A stretch of DNA of 64,000 bases from Candidatus Binatia bacterium (GCA_035544215.1 DATKHY010000007.1:1302001-1366000); one strand, 5' to 3'; positions 8,648 to 18,066 are shown, counted from the first letter of the stretch. The notes: generated from the sequence alone by a model not told the origin. Program-made: numbers and translations.

Positions 8648-9316
8648 ATGCGAGTGCTCGTCGTCGAGGATCACGCCGCCGTGGCAGAGTCGATACGGAG
8701 GATGCTCGAGGCGCGCAAGTTTGCCACCAACGTCGTGGGCGACGGCGAGGCCGGACTCGATCACCTGCTGCGCCGCTGTTACGACGCCGCGGTGGTCGAT
8801 GTCGGCCTCCCGGGGATGGACGGCTTCGCGCTGGCGCGCGCGGCGCGGGCCGAAGGCGTGCAGACGCCGATCCTCATGCTGACGGCGCGCGACGCCGTAG
8901 AGGATCGCGTCGCCGGTCTCAACTGCGGCGCAGACGACTATCTCGTCAAGCCCTTCGTCGAAGAGGAGCTCATCGCGCGAATCGGCGCGATCCTCCGGCG
9001 CGCCGAGCGCCCGTCGCTGGGCGTCGTCCAGGCCGGCGGCCTGCGCGTCGACCTCACGGCGCGAACCGTTACGTACGACGGGAAGCCGGTCGCCCTGGGT
9101 GCGACCGAGTTTCGCCTGCTGGAGTTTCTGGCGCGCAACGCGGGCATCGCGCTCTCGCGCGCTCAGATCGTGGAGCGCATCTGGGACTACGATTTCGACG
9201 GCTCGAGCAACATCGTCGACGTCTACGTCAGCCAGCTTCGCCGCAAGCTGAAGGGACTGGGCGCGCATGGCGTGATAGAAACCGTGTGGGGGATCGGATA
9301 CCGCCTACAAGGCTGA
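8648..9316 (+). CDS. OmpR/PhoB-family response regulator
   Basis: 222 aa. Receiver domain (1-115) with acidic pocket Glu7/Asp8, phospho-acceptor Asp51 (VVDVGLPGMDG), Thr79 and Lys101 (LVKPF). Winged-helix DNA-binding domain (128-222) with the usual end GIGYRLQG. AGGAGA lies 6 nt before the ATG. It starts 10 nt after the cytochrome-porin gene and overlaps the histidine kinase gene, so it most likely controls the upstream cupredoxin/cytochrome genes in response to a metal or redox signal. The signal itself cannot be read. Confidence 0.93.
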   Translation: MRVLVVEDHAAVAESIRRMLEARKFATNVVGDGEAGLDHLLRRCYDAAVVDVGLPGMDGFALARAARAEGVQTPILMLTARDAVEDRVAGLNCGADDYLVKPFVEEELIARIGAILRRAERPSLGVVQAGGLRVDLTARTVTYDGKPVALGATEFRLLEFLARNAGIALSRAQIVERIWDYDFDGSSNIVDVYVSQLRRKLKGLGAHGVIETVWGIGYRLQG

Positions 9317-10233
9317 CCGTCCGCGCGGCGGCGCTCTACCTGGCCGTCTTCGTTTGCGTACTGTTCGCGCTCAGCGCGGGCGCCTACGCGTTCATGCTTC
9401 GGGAGTACGCGTCGATGCTCGCTCCCGCGCTCGGTACGCCCGAGGGCAGCGGTGCGCTGGCGACCGCGATGCGCGGCGTCGTCCTCACGATCGCGGCGGT
9501 GGACGCCCCGCTCGTTGTGATCGTCGCCGTCGCGTCGTACGTCCTCGCGCGCGCGACCATCGCGCCGCTCGAGGCGGCGCGTCAACGTGAGCGTCTCTTC
9601 GCCGCCGACGCGGCACACGAGCTTCGCTCGCCGTTGACGGCCATCGCCGCCATCGCTCAGGCCGCGCGCGCAGACGCGTCGCCGGCGAGCCGCGACGCGT
9701 TCGAGGCGATCGCGCGTGGCGCGATCGACGCGTCCGACGTCGTCAGCGATTTGCTCACGCTCGCGCGCGATCCCGGGCGGCGCGCGCTGCATTGCGAGCC
9801 GGTCGACCTCGCCGCGATCGTCACGCGTTCCACGCGCGACACGCAGCCGGTCGCGGACATACGCGGCATCACGCTGGAGGTTGCGCCGGCGAGCGCGATC
9901 GTCGACGGCGACGAACGGCGGTTGCGCGAGCTGACGCGCAACCTGCTCGAGAACGCGATTCGTCACGCGCGCACCAGCGTGTGCGTCGCGTCGCGACAAA
10001 ACGGCCGCTATAGCGAAATCATCGTCGACGACGACGGCGAAGGCGTTCCGTCTGCCGAACGCGAGCGCATCTTCGAACGATTCTACCGGCGTGCCGACGA
10101 CGGCTCGGGGACGGGCCTCGGACTCGCGATCGTGCGCTGGATCGCGCGCGCGCACGAGGGCGCCGTAACGGTGGGCGAAGCGCCCAGCGGCGGGGCGCGC
10201 TTCGTCGCCGCCATACCGGCGCGCGTGGAGTAG
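9286..10233 (+). CDS. Sensor histidine kinase, partner of the upstream regulator
   Basis: 315 aa from GTG 9286. A CTG overlapping the upstream stop (9313) is an alternative start; no ATG precedes the first membrane helix. Two membrane helices (about 12-37 and 65-90) flank a short loop of only ~28 residues, too small for a classical periplasmic sensor domain. Then come the phospho-acceptor His111 (AAHELRSPLTAI), the N box (RNLLENAIRHA, ~218-228), the G1 box (DDDGEGVP), the F box (FERFYRR) and the G2 box (GTGLGLAIVRWI). The short loop suggests sensing within the membrane, or metal or redox sensing. It overlaps the regulator by 31 nt. Confidence 0.88.
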   Translation: MGDRIPPTRLTVRAAALYLAVFVCVLFALSAGAYAFMLREYASMLAPALGTPEGSGALATAMRGVVLTIAAVDAPLVVIVAVASYVLARATIAPLEAARQRERLFAADAAHELRSPLTAIAAIAQAARADASPASRDAFEAIARGAIDASDVVSDLLTLARDPGRRALHCEPVDLAAIVTRSTRDTQPVADIRGITLEVAPASAIVDGDERRLRELTRNLLENAIRHARTSVCVASRQNGRYSEIIVDDDGEGVPSAERERIFERFYRRADDGSGTGLGLAIVRWIARAHEGAVTVGEAPSGGARFVAAIPARVE

Positions 10234-10264
10234 TCGGAGGCCCGAGCGCGTAAATCACCGCGCC

Positions 10265-11764
10265 ATGCCCTTTGACTCCTTGGGCGCCTTCGTCGACGCG
10301 CTTCGTAAAGCCGGCGAGCTGCACGTCGTCATGGCGAGGGTCGACCCGCACCTCGAGGTTAGCGAGATCACGGACCGGGTCGTGAAGGCCGGCGGCCCGG
10401 CGCTGCTCTTCTCCAACGTCAAGGGGTCGTCTTTCCCGGTGCTCACCAATCAATTCGGAACGCACCGGCGCATGGCGATGGCGCTGGATGCGCCGGATCT
10501 CGACGCAGCCGGGCAGCGGATCCGCGAGCTCATCGCCGTGACGCCGCCGTCGGGATCGCTGCTCGGAAAGGTATCGGGAATGCTGCGTTTCGCGCCGCTC
10601 GCCAACGCGATTCCGAAGGTCGTGCGCAGCGGCGGCGTTCAACAGGTCGTCGCTACGGAGCCGGACCTGACGAAGCTCCCGGTCCTCACGACGTGGCCGC
10701 TCGACGCGGGTCCGTTCATCACGTTGCCGCTGGTCATCACGAGAGATCCGCGCACCAACCGCAATAATGTCGGAATGTACCGCATGCAAGTTTTCGGACC
10801 ACGCGAGACCGCGATGCATTGGCAGCGCCACAAGCAGGGGCGCGAGCACGCGGACGCTTGGGGCGCCAAGGTTCCGGCGGCCGTCGCAATCGGCACGGAT
10901 CCGGCGCTGACGTATGCCGCTACCGCGCCGCTGCCGCCGTTGCTCGACGAGTTCGCGTTTGCGGGCCTGCTGCGCGGTAAGCCGGTGGAGCTGGTACGCG
11001 CGAAGACCGTCGATCTCATGGTGCCGGCGGAGGCCGAGTTCGTGCTCGAAGGATACGTGGACAACGACGACGTTCGCGTCGAAGGGCCGTTCGGCGACCA
11101 CACCGGCGTCTACAGCATGGCGGATCGCTACCCAACGTTTCACATCGGCTGCATCACGCACCGGCGCGATCCCATCTATCCCGCGACCGTCGTCGGCAAG
11201 CCGCCGATGGAAGACGCGTGGCTGGGGAAGGCGACGGAGCGCATCTTCCTGCCACTGCTGCAGGCGATGCTGCCCGAGGTCGTCGACATGAACCTTCCAG
11301 TCGAGGGCGGATTTCACAACCTCGCGATCGTGTCGATCCGCAAGTCGTACCCCGGCCAGGCCAAGAAAGTCATGAACGCGCTGTGGGGCCTCGGCCACAT
11401 GATGATGCTGACGCGCGTCTTGATCGTCGTGGACTCCGACGTCGACGTTCAGAACGCGCGCGAGGCCGCGTGGTTCGTTCTCAACAATTTGGCGCCCGAA
11501 CGCGACATCGTCATGATGCCGGGACCCGTCGACGACCTCGACCACGGCTCGTACAGCGTCGCGTACGGCGTCAAGATCGGCATCGACGCCACTCGCAAGG
11601 ACGCGTCCGAAGGATATACGCGCCAGTGGCCTCCCGACATGATCATGGACGAAGCGACGCGCGAGCTCGTGAACGGGCGCTGGCGCGAGTACGGCTTGGA
11701 CAAGATCGAGCGCGCGCTGGTGCCGGACGCGTGGTCGGGCCAGGGACCGCGACGAGGACCGTGA
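10265..11764 (+). CDS. UbiD-family prenylated-FMN-dependent decarboxylase
   Basis: 499 aa, normal for UbiD. It carries the conserved EGPFGDHTGVYS motif (Glu273 onward), which in this family holds catalytic acidic residues, plus ITHRRDPIYPATVVGKPPMED. UbiD enzymes decarboxylate aromatic acids with prenylated FMN made by UbiX. The next gene encodes a UbiA prenyltransferase and overlaps by 4 nt, so the pair probably acts in quinone synthesis, either ubiquinone or the futalosine menaquinone route (MqnL/MqnP-like). No ubiX is present in the window. Confidence 0.9.
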   Translation: MPFDSLGAFVDALRKAGELHVVMARVDPHLEVSEITDRVVKAGGPALLFSNVKGSSFPVLTNQFGTHRRMAMALDAPDLDAAGQRIRELIAVTPPSGSLLGKVSGMLRFAPLANAIPKVVRSGGVQQVVATEPDLTKLPVLTTWPLDAGPFITLPLVITRDPRTNRNNVGMYRMQVFGPRETAMHWQRHKQGREHADAWGAKVPAAVAIGTDPALTYAATAPLPPLLDEFAFAGLLRGKPVELVRAKTVDLMVPAEAEFVLEGYVDNDDVRVEGPFGDHTGVYSMADRYPTFHIGCITHRRDPIYPATVVGKPPMEDAWLGKATERIFLPLLQAMLPEVVDMNLPVEGGFHNLAIVSIRKSYPGQAKKVMNALWGLGHMMMLTRVLIVVDSDVDVQNAREAAWFVLNNLAPERDIVMMPGPVDDLDHGSYSVAYGVKIGIDATRKDASEGYTRQWPPDMIMDEATRELVNGRWREYGLDKIERALVPDAWSGQGPRRGP

Positions 11765-12609
11765 GGCTCTTCGCGATCTTCCTGCGCGAGATCCGCATCG
11801 AGCACACGCTGTTCGCGCTGCCCTTCGCCTACGTCGGCGCCGTACTGGCGGCGCGCGGGATTCCGTCGCTCGCCGCGCTCGGATGGATCACGCTCGCGGT
11901 CCTAGGCGCGCGCACCGCGGCGATGTCGGCAAACCGCTTCCTCGACCGCGAGATCGACGCACGCAATCCGCGCACCGCGCGCCGCGCCGTCGCGAGCGGC
12001 GCGCTCGCTCCGGCGACGATGCTCTGGGCGGCGGCCGCCGGCATCGCGGTGCTCCTCTGGGCGGCACTGGAGCTCAACCCGCTGTGCGTCGAGCTGCTCC
12101 CGATCGCAGTCGTGCTGTTGCTGGTGTATCCGCTCTGCAAGCGGTTCACGTGGGCCGGCCATTTCGTGCTGGGCGCGGTGGACGGGCTCGCGCCGCTGGG
12201 GGCGTACATTGGCATCGCGGGCAGGATCACGCTGCCGGCGATACTGTTATTCGCCGCGGTCACGATATGGGTGGCGGGCTTCGACATCATCTATGCTCTC
12301 ATGGACCTCGGCGTCGACCGGCAGCAGGGAATCCGCTCGCTGCCGGTGCGTTTCGGTGAGCGCAGCGGACGCAGTCTGCCGATCCTGCTGCACCTCGGGA
12401 TGCTGCTGCTGCTGGCCGGCGCCGGCATGCTCGCCGGTGCCGGAAGGACGTACTATCTCGGCGTGATCTCAGTCGCCGGGCTTATCCTTTATGAGGAGTA
12501 CCTCTTTCGCAGCGGCGCCAACCTTTTCGTCATCAACGAGCGGGTCTTCATCTCGAACATGATGTTTTCGGTTCTCTTTCTGCTCACGACCGTCGGCGGC
12601 TTCGTATGA
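11761..12609 (+). CDS. UbiA-family polyprenyltransferase (quinone biosynthesis)
   Basis: 282 aa integral membrane protein with about eight or nine helices. The two Asp-rich motifs are seen: NRFLDREIDARNPRT (from about residue 58) and DLGVDRQQGIRSLP (from about residue 182). The family attaches a polyprenyl chain to an aromatic ring. Start GTG 11761 overlaps the UbiD stop (GTGA), and the downstream start overlaps its stop (ATGA). Likely MqnP- or UbiA-like; substrate not provable here. Confidence 0.9.
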   Translation: MRLFAIFLREIRIEHTLFALPFAYVGAVLAARGIPSLAALGWITLAVLGARTAAMSANRFLDREIDARNPRTARRAVASGALAPATMLWAAAAGIAVLLWAALELNPLCVELLPIAVVLLLVYPLCKRFTWAGHFVLGAVDGLAPLGAYIGIAGRITLPAILLFAAVTIWVAGFDIIYALMDLGVDRQQGIRSLPVRFGERSGRSLPILLHLGMLLLLAGAGMLAGAGRTYYLGVISVAGLILYEEYLFRSGANLFVINERVFISNMMFSVLFLLTTVGGFV

Positions 12610-13793
12610 AACGCGCGCGGTTCATCGCGGCCGCCGCGGCCGCGGCCGCCGGCGCCGGCGTCGGTGCGCGCGGCGGCGCTCAGGTCATCCCGGGTCAACC
12701 CATCCAGCCGCAGCAGCAGTTCCTGCCGCAGCTGACGATCGCCGTGAACGTGACCCTGACGGGCTCGCTGCAGAAGTACGGTCAGGAGGTCGTCAAAGGC
12801 GTGCAGTCGGCAGTTGACGAGCAGAATCGCTTCAACGCGCCCGTAGCGCACGTCTGGGGCATGCGGCCGCTCGACGATCGCAACGATCCCGGGGTCGCGG
12901 CCTCCAACGTGAACGTCGCCGGCGCCGACTTCTCGGTCATCGGCGCGGTCGGGAACCTCACCACGGCCATGACGCTTGCGGCGCTCTCGCGTTACGCGAA
13001 TCAGGGGCTCGCGGTAATCGTGCCGACCGTAACCGCCGACGCCGTGACGAAGCGCGGCTTTCACAACGTGTATCGCCTCCCCGCCAAAGACAGCTCGGCG
13101 GGACGCCTCTTCGCGAGCAACGCGCTCGAAGGCAAGCGCGGCGTCGTCGCGATCGCCGTGGCCTTCGACGGCGACTACGGATACGACGTCGCGCGCGGGT
13201 TCGTCGATCAGGCCAAGTCCGACGGGCACCCGGCAGATATACTCCTCTTCCCGCTCGACAAGACCGATCCGGCGGCGGCGGCGCGCACCGTGCTCGACCG
13301 CTCGCCCGGCTTCGTCTTCCTCGCCGGCAAGACCGCCGAGCTCGGGCCGGTCGCGGAGGCTCTGCGCCTCGCCCGCTACACCGGCGACTTCGGCGCGAGC
13401 GACGGCTTCTTCAATCTAGATACCATAACGAACTACGCGACGACTTTGGCGGGCGCATACGTCGCCTCGCCCATGCCGCCGCTAGACAAGGTCCCGAGCG
13501 CGATCCAGCTGGTCAGCGACTTTCAACGCGAGGTCAGCCAGATCACCGCGTTCTCGGCGTTCGGCTACGCCGCCGCACAGGTCATCATCGCCGCCGTGCA
13601 GCGCGCGAACGCCACCAGTAAGTTCGGTCTGCTGCATTCGCTCCAATCCGGCGGCACGTTCACGACGCTCGTCGGACAGTTCGCCTTCAACATCAGCGGC
13701 GATCCGCTGATTCCGAACATCTACTTCTACACGATCACCAAAGACGGCTTCAAGTACGCACGCCCGGCAATCCGCACCGGGTTCGTTCTGTAG
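12606..13793 (+). CDS. Periplasmic Leu/Ile/Val-type substrate-binding protein
   Basis: 395 aa. An Ala/Gly-rich exported N-terminus (about 1-25) is followed by a Pro/Gln linker and a type-1 periplasmic-binding fold: LTIAVNVTLTGSLQKYGQEV opens lobe 1 as in LivJ-type receptors, with DDRNDPGVAASN and IGAVGNLTTAMTLA further on. No permease or ATPase gene is nearby, so it is either an orphan receptor or used by transporter genes elsewhere. It is coupled to the UbiA gene by a 4 nt overlap, an odd neighbourhood with no obvious pathway link. Confidence 0.78.
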   Translation: MKRARFIAAAAAAAAGAGVGARGGAQVIPGQPIQPQQQFLPQLTIAVNVTLTGSLQKYGQEVVKGVQSAVDEQNRFNAPVAHVWGMRPLDDRNDPGVAASNVNVAGADFSVIGAVGNLTTAMTLAALSRYANQGLAVIVPTVTADAVTKRGFHNVYRLPAKDSSAGRLFASNALEGKRGVVAIAVAFDGDYGYDVARGFVDQAKSDGHPADILLFPLDKTDPAAAARTVLDRSPGFVFLAGKTAELGPVAEALRLARYTGDFGASDGFFNLDTITNYATTLAGAYVASPMPPLDKVPSAIQLVSDFQREVSQITAFSAFGYAAAQVIIAAVQRANATSKFGLLHSLQSGGTFTTLVGQFAFNISGDPLIPNIYFYTITKDGFKYARPAIRTGFVL

Positions 13794-13806
13794 TTTTTAG
13801 GGGCGG

Positions 13807-13959
13807 CTAGCGAACGTATTCGTCTTCTCGGACGACGCGGAGCTTGTGCGGTGGGCGAATTTTCTCTTTGGTCTGCTCTTCGTTGTCTTCGAGCGCTAAC
13901 ACAAAGCGCAGTCGCAGGGAGCCCAACGAGAGCGTGAAGTTCGTTCCAATGATTTCCAC
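13807..13959 (-). CDS. Small 50-aa protein closing the GntR/ABC operon
   Basis: 50 aa from a GTG start 2 nt after the permease stop. GGAGG sits inside the permease's last codons, 7 nt from the start, the classic sign of translational coupling. The sequence begins MEIIGTNFTLSLGSLRLRF and ends in a charged tail (EDNEEQTKEK... EDEYVR). No membrane helix and no known domain. It has a charged, codon-like composition. It may be a small regulatory partner of the transporter; function unknown. Confidence 0.6.
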   Translation of the reverse strand: MEIIGTNFTLSLGSLRLRFVLALEDNEEQTKEKIRPPHKLRVVREDEYVR

Positions 13960-13961
13960 GA

Positions 13962-14974
13962 TTACGCCTCCAAGCGCTGCCACTTCCAGATGGCCAGCGC
14001 GCCGTATACCACGAAAAGCAGTAGTTCAATCGAAAGACGCCGCACGAAGTCGCCGCCTTGGTACGTAAGAGCGTCGTGCGAGTCGGGCGTCGCCCACTGC
14101 ACGTACGAGAACGGAATGATGTGAGCCAGGACCCACGCCACGTCGTGGATGAAGAGCGCCACAACGTTGGCCGGATGGATGATGGACAGGATTCCGATGA
14201 GGATGACGACCGGCCAAGCGAAGCCCAGCACGGCGCCGTACGAGCGGTGAAGCCAGGTCGTGGCGGCACACAGCATCGCGTACCAGGCCAGCGGAAAGGC
14301 GATCCCCATCGCGATCGCGTGCGTGTTGATCCCGCTGAAATCGACGCGGGCCGACTCGAAGAGAAGCTGGCAGAGATAGAACGCCACGACCGTGATGAAC
14401 GAGGCGGCGATGATGCCGACGACGTCCGCTCCGATGGTGCCTAGCGCGAATCGTACCCTCGAGATCGGCTTGGTCAGCGCGATCTCCAGATGGCCGTCGG
14501 CCTCGCGGGCGAAGGGCGCCGCCAGTATCGTCGCGACGATCACCGCCACGATGTCGGCCAGCAGCATGTAATAAATCATCGGCACCGCGCCGTTGGTGTC
14601 GATGACGGTCGTGGTCATCGACCCGTGGCGCGATTCGATGACTTGGATGCTCCCGACGTTGACGTGGTCGGTATTGTTGTGCGTGGCGCTCGTCGGCTCG
14701 GTGATGACGATGTGTCGGCCGGCGTATCCGTGATCGTCGACGACGATGCGCGTGCGCTGGGAGGGATTGTCGAGGATCAGGCGCTTCGTTCCGTCGAGCA
14801 GTGTCACACGGGTCTCGTGAGTCCCGCGCTCCATCGCTGCGTGCGCGACCCAGGCCTCCGGCGACATGTACCGCGAGAAGGAGACGCGCAGGACCACCGC
14901 GAGCACGACCAGGATCACCAAGATGATCGCAACGAGCTTGAGCAAATTGCGGACTCGCAGCCATTCGACATAGT

Positions 14975-14978
<4 letters not shown>
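13962..14978 (-). CDS. ABC-2-type transporter permease
   Basis: 338 aa. One N-terminal membrane helix (about 13-32), a ~100-residue extracytoplasmic domain, then five or more helices (about 135-335), the layout of ABC-2 / YtrC-D type exporter permeases. It overlaps the ATPase gene by 4 nt (ATGA), so the two form one exporter. The cargo is unknown; related ytr operons in Firmicutes respond to cell-wall-active antibiotics. Confidence 0.85.
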
Positions 14979-15889
<911 letters not shown>

Positions 15890-15893
15890 GTCT

Positions 15894-16292
15894 TCACTTC
15901 TCAAACGTTGGGAACCAGCGCCGCAGGGCCGCATCGAAGAGCTCGCGCACTTGGTCACGCGCCAACCCCACAGACTTCGCCTCGCGCAACGCGACGTCGA
16001 GCGCATCGCGGCCGATCTCAGCGGCCACTTTGGGCGAATCGGTCACGCCGTTGGAGCGAACGAACGATCCCCTTCCGGGGGAAGTCTCGATCACTTGCTC
16101 GCGCTCCAACTCGCGGTATGCCCGCGCGACGGTGTTGGGGTTGACGGTGAGGTCGATCGCCAGCTGCTTGACCGTGGGAAGCTGCTCGCCCGCCTGCAAG
16201 ATCCCGAGGGCGACGGATCTTTTTATTTGCTCAATGATCTGCAGGTAGATCGGCACGCCGCTGCGTGGATCGACCGTGAGAACGGCCGGCAT
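15894..16292 (-). CDS. YtrA-subfamily GntR transcriptional regulator
   Basis: 132 aa. The N-terminal GntR winged helix (about 10-80: IYLQIIEQIKRSVALGILQ, TVNPNTVARAYRELE, GRGSFV) is followed by only ~50 residues of helix, the short effector/dimer region of the YtrA subfamily. These proteins usually repress their own operon with an ABC transporter, which matches the two genes 4 nt downstream. A repeat-rich candidate operator lies upstream. Confidence 0.9.
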   Translation of the reverse strand: MPAVLTVDPRSGVPIYLQIIEQIKRSVALGILQAGEQLPTVKQLAIDLTVNPNTVARAYRELEREQVIETSPGRGSFVRSNGVTDSPKVAAEIGRDALDVALREAKSVGLARDQVRELFDAALRRWFPTFEK

Positions 16293-16302
16293 CGTCCCGG
16301 TC

Positions 16303-16419
16303 CTAAAACTTGGGTCCCCAGCCAGGGAACAGCCCCGCCGGCCTGCGGTCGGGGAGCCGAACCGGCGTGCGGGTCTCGCGAGCCATCTCGGCTTCGAGAG
16401 AGAAAGTCGTATGCGTCAT
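16303..16419 (-). CDS. 38-aa small protein at the head of the GntR/ABC operon
   Basis: ATG 16419 is preceded by AAGGAAGGA, and the TAG stop lies 10 nt before the regulator's ATG. The protein starts MTHTTFSLEAEMARETRT and ends FPGWGPKF; no hydrophobic segment, two Trp-free thirds and a Pro/Arg-rich middle. The position between promoter and regulator suggests either a leader peptide or a small protein co-made with the transporter. Too short for most gene callers. Real translation is likely from the ribosome site and spacing but not proven. Confidence 0.5.
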   Translation of the reverse strand: MTHTTFSLEAEMARETRTPVRLPDRRPAGLFPGWGPKF

Positions 16420-16442
16420 CCTGAGTCCTTCCTTGAAGTCTA

Positions 16443-16492
16443 GTACCATCGAACTGTCGTACTAGTACACTAGTACAATAGCTCAACAGTAC
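16443..16492 (-). promoter_or_regulatory. Promoter and candidate GntR operator with repeated GTAC half-sites
   Basis: The tetramer GTAC occurs five times here (16443, 16459, 16465, 16473, 16489). It includes a perfect palindrome GTACTAGTAC (16459-16468) and a tandem repeat ACTAGTAC twice (16461-16476). On the minus strand TTGAGC (16486-16481) and TAGTAC (16464-16459), 16 bp apart, make a plausible -35/-10 pair, so the repeats overlap the promoter, as expected for autorepression by the YtrA-type regulator encoded just downstream. Confidence 0.6.
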
Positions 16493-16526
16493 GACCCTGT
16501 CAAGGCCGGGGTGGAGAATTTTTTCG

Positions 16527-17957
16527 CTATGCGGGCTTCGGGACGGCGGCCACCCCGACGGCGCGCCGCAACGGAGCGAAGCGCGGGTCGTTGGCCATCT
16601 CCGCAGCGACGTACTCGCTGTGCGCGCGGCGGAGCAAGTCCAAGGCCGCCCCGCGCCGGCCGACCGCCGCGAACGCCAGCGCCAGATCCTCGGGTGCTAC
16701 CTCGTGCGGGTGGCTCTGGGCATATGCAAGCTCGGCGCGGGCCTCGGCGAGGCGGTTTGTCCGGGCGTAGACCGGCGCGAGCAGCGCCGCGGCCTGGCCG
16801 CGGCACTCAACGCAGACCTCGGCCAGCCGGGCAAACGCCGCCGCGGCGCGCGAGTCGTTCCCGAGCGCCTCGTAGGCGAGTCCCAACGTCTGGTAGGCGT
16901 CGCCGCGCTGCGGCGAAAGGTCGAGCGTCTCGCGCGCGTACGCCACGGCGTCGACATACCGACGCTCGAGGTACGCGGCGGTTCCGAGCCAGGAGGTCGA
17001 GGCTACGGACAGCGGGTCGAGTTGTGCTGCCGTGTTGAGCTCGCCGTAGGCGTCCGACACGCGCCCCTTCTCGAGCAGCGCAACCCCGTACCACAAGTGT
17101 GCGGGGCCGCTTCGCGGATCGAGCGCGATCGCGCGCCGCAGATCCTTGAAGGCTTCGACCAGGTTTGGCATGCTGCCGGTCTTCTTTTCGGTTGCGAGCA
17201 TGCCGAGCACCGCGTACGCCTCGCCGCTATCGGGGGCCAGCACGAGCGCCTTATGCGCGTAGGCTCGCGCCCGTGCCACGTAGACCTTGGCCGGAGCCTC
17301 GCCGTAGCCGTAATCCGCCATCATGGCATCGGCCGACGCCAATCCCGCGTAGCCGCGCGCGTCGTGCGGGTCGGTGTCGATGACGCGTGAGAAGTAATCG
17401 ACGCTCTTCGCAATGCCGTCGCGCGTGCGCAGATTCCAATAGTAGCGCCCGATCTCGTACAGGCGCGTTCCTTCGGCGGAGAGCCCCGAACGCGCGCCTA
17501 CTCCTCGCGGAATCGCGATCGCCAGCGTCAGCGCGGCTGCGAGAGCGAGACCCGAAGCGCCGACCACCGCCCAGCGGCGATAACTCCGCCGCGCAGGCGC
17601 GGGCGGCGCAGGCGGCGCGTGAGCCGGCTGCGGCCGGGGCGCGTCGTGGCGACGCTGCACGGGAGCGATAAAGCGATAGCCGCGCCGCGGGATCGTCTCA
17701 ATCGCTTCGACGTTCCAGCGCGACCGGAGCGTCTTGCGCAAGACGTAAATGTTCTGCGCGAGGTTTGCCTCGTCGACGTAACCTTCGGGCCAGATGCGAG
17801 TCAGCAGCGCGCTTTTCGCGAAGAGCTCGCCGGGATGCTCGACGAGTGCCAAAAGCGTCTCTACTACCTTCGGCCCGATCGGAATCGGCTCGCCGCGGTC
17901 GAGCAAAAGTAGACGCTCGGCATCGAGCTCAAAGGGTCCGAAAAGGTAGAGGCTCAT
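16527..17957 (-). CDS. CadC-like membrane-anchored wHTH regulator with TPR domain
   Basis: 476 aa. Residues 1-105 are an OmpR-type winged-helix DNA-binding domain (LTRIWPEGYVDEANLAQNIYVLRK, IETIPRRGYRF) with no receiver domain. A Pro/Ala-rich linker leads to one membrane helix (about 130-150), and then some eight TPR-like repeats (160-460), presumably outside the membrane. The layout is that of CadC/ToxR-like one-component regulators, but the sensory part is TPR. GCAGGAG precedes the ATG. Its target genes are unknown. Confidence 0.85.
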   Translation of the reverse strand: MSLYLFGPFELDAERLLLLDRGEPIPIGPKVVETLLALVEHPGELFAKSALLTRIWPEGYVDEANLAQNIYVLRKTLRSRWNVEAIETIPRRGYRFIAPVQRRHDAPRPQPAHAPPAPPAPARRSYRRWAVVGASGLALAAALTLAIAIPRGVGARSGLSAEGTRLYEIGRYYWNLRTRDGIAKSVDYFSRVIDTDPHDARGYAGLASADAMMADYGYGEAPAKVYVARARAYAHKALVLAPDSGEAYAVLGMLATEKKTGSMPNLVEAFKDLRRAIALDPRSGPAHLWYGVALLEKGRVSDAYGELNTAAQLDPLSVASTSWLGTAAYLERRYVDAVAYARETLDLSPQRGDAYQTLGLAYEALGNDSRAAAAFARLAEVCVECRGQAAALLAPVYARTNRLAEARAELAYAQSHPHEVAPEDLALAFAAVGRRGAALDLLRRAHSEYVAAEMANDPRFAPLRRAVGVAAVPKPA

Positions 17958-17993
17958 TGTGGCGCTCCTGCAGTGAACGTTGATGCCCTTCTG

Positions 17994-18029
17994 ATGTATA
18001 TACGCGTGCCGCGCGCGAAAGTTTTCGCG
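17994..18029 (-). promoter_or_regulatory. Putative promoter with palindromic operator of the wHTH-TPR gene
   Basis: A perfect palindrome, CGCGAAA-GT-TTTCGCG, lies at 18014-18029. About 12 bp downstream on the minus strand is an A/T-rich GTATATAC (18002-17995) that may be a -10 box, 38-45 nt before the regulator's ATG. No convincing -35 is seen, so an activator bound at the palindrome is possible. Confidence 0.4.
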
Positions 18030-18066
18030 GGGGAAGGCTCGCTTGCTTTAGCGCGGTGCGACGCTC

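Noticed and set aside
10019-11545. 508-aa minus-strand open frame across the kinase and UbiD genes
   Set aside because: Arg/His/Asp-rich composition, no motif, and it lies wholly over two well-supported plus-strand genes; a high-GC shadow.
16223-16486. 87-aa minus-strand frame over the GntR promoter
   Set aside because: It runs through the promoter/operator and the regulator start in another frame; the 38-aa frame with ribosome site is better.
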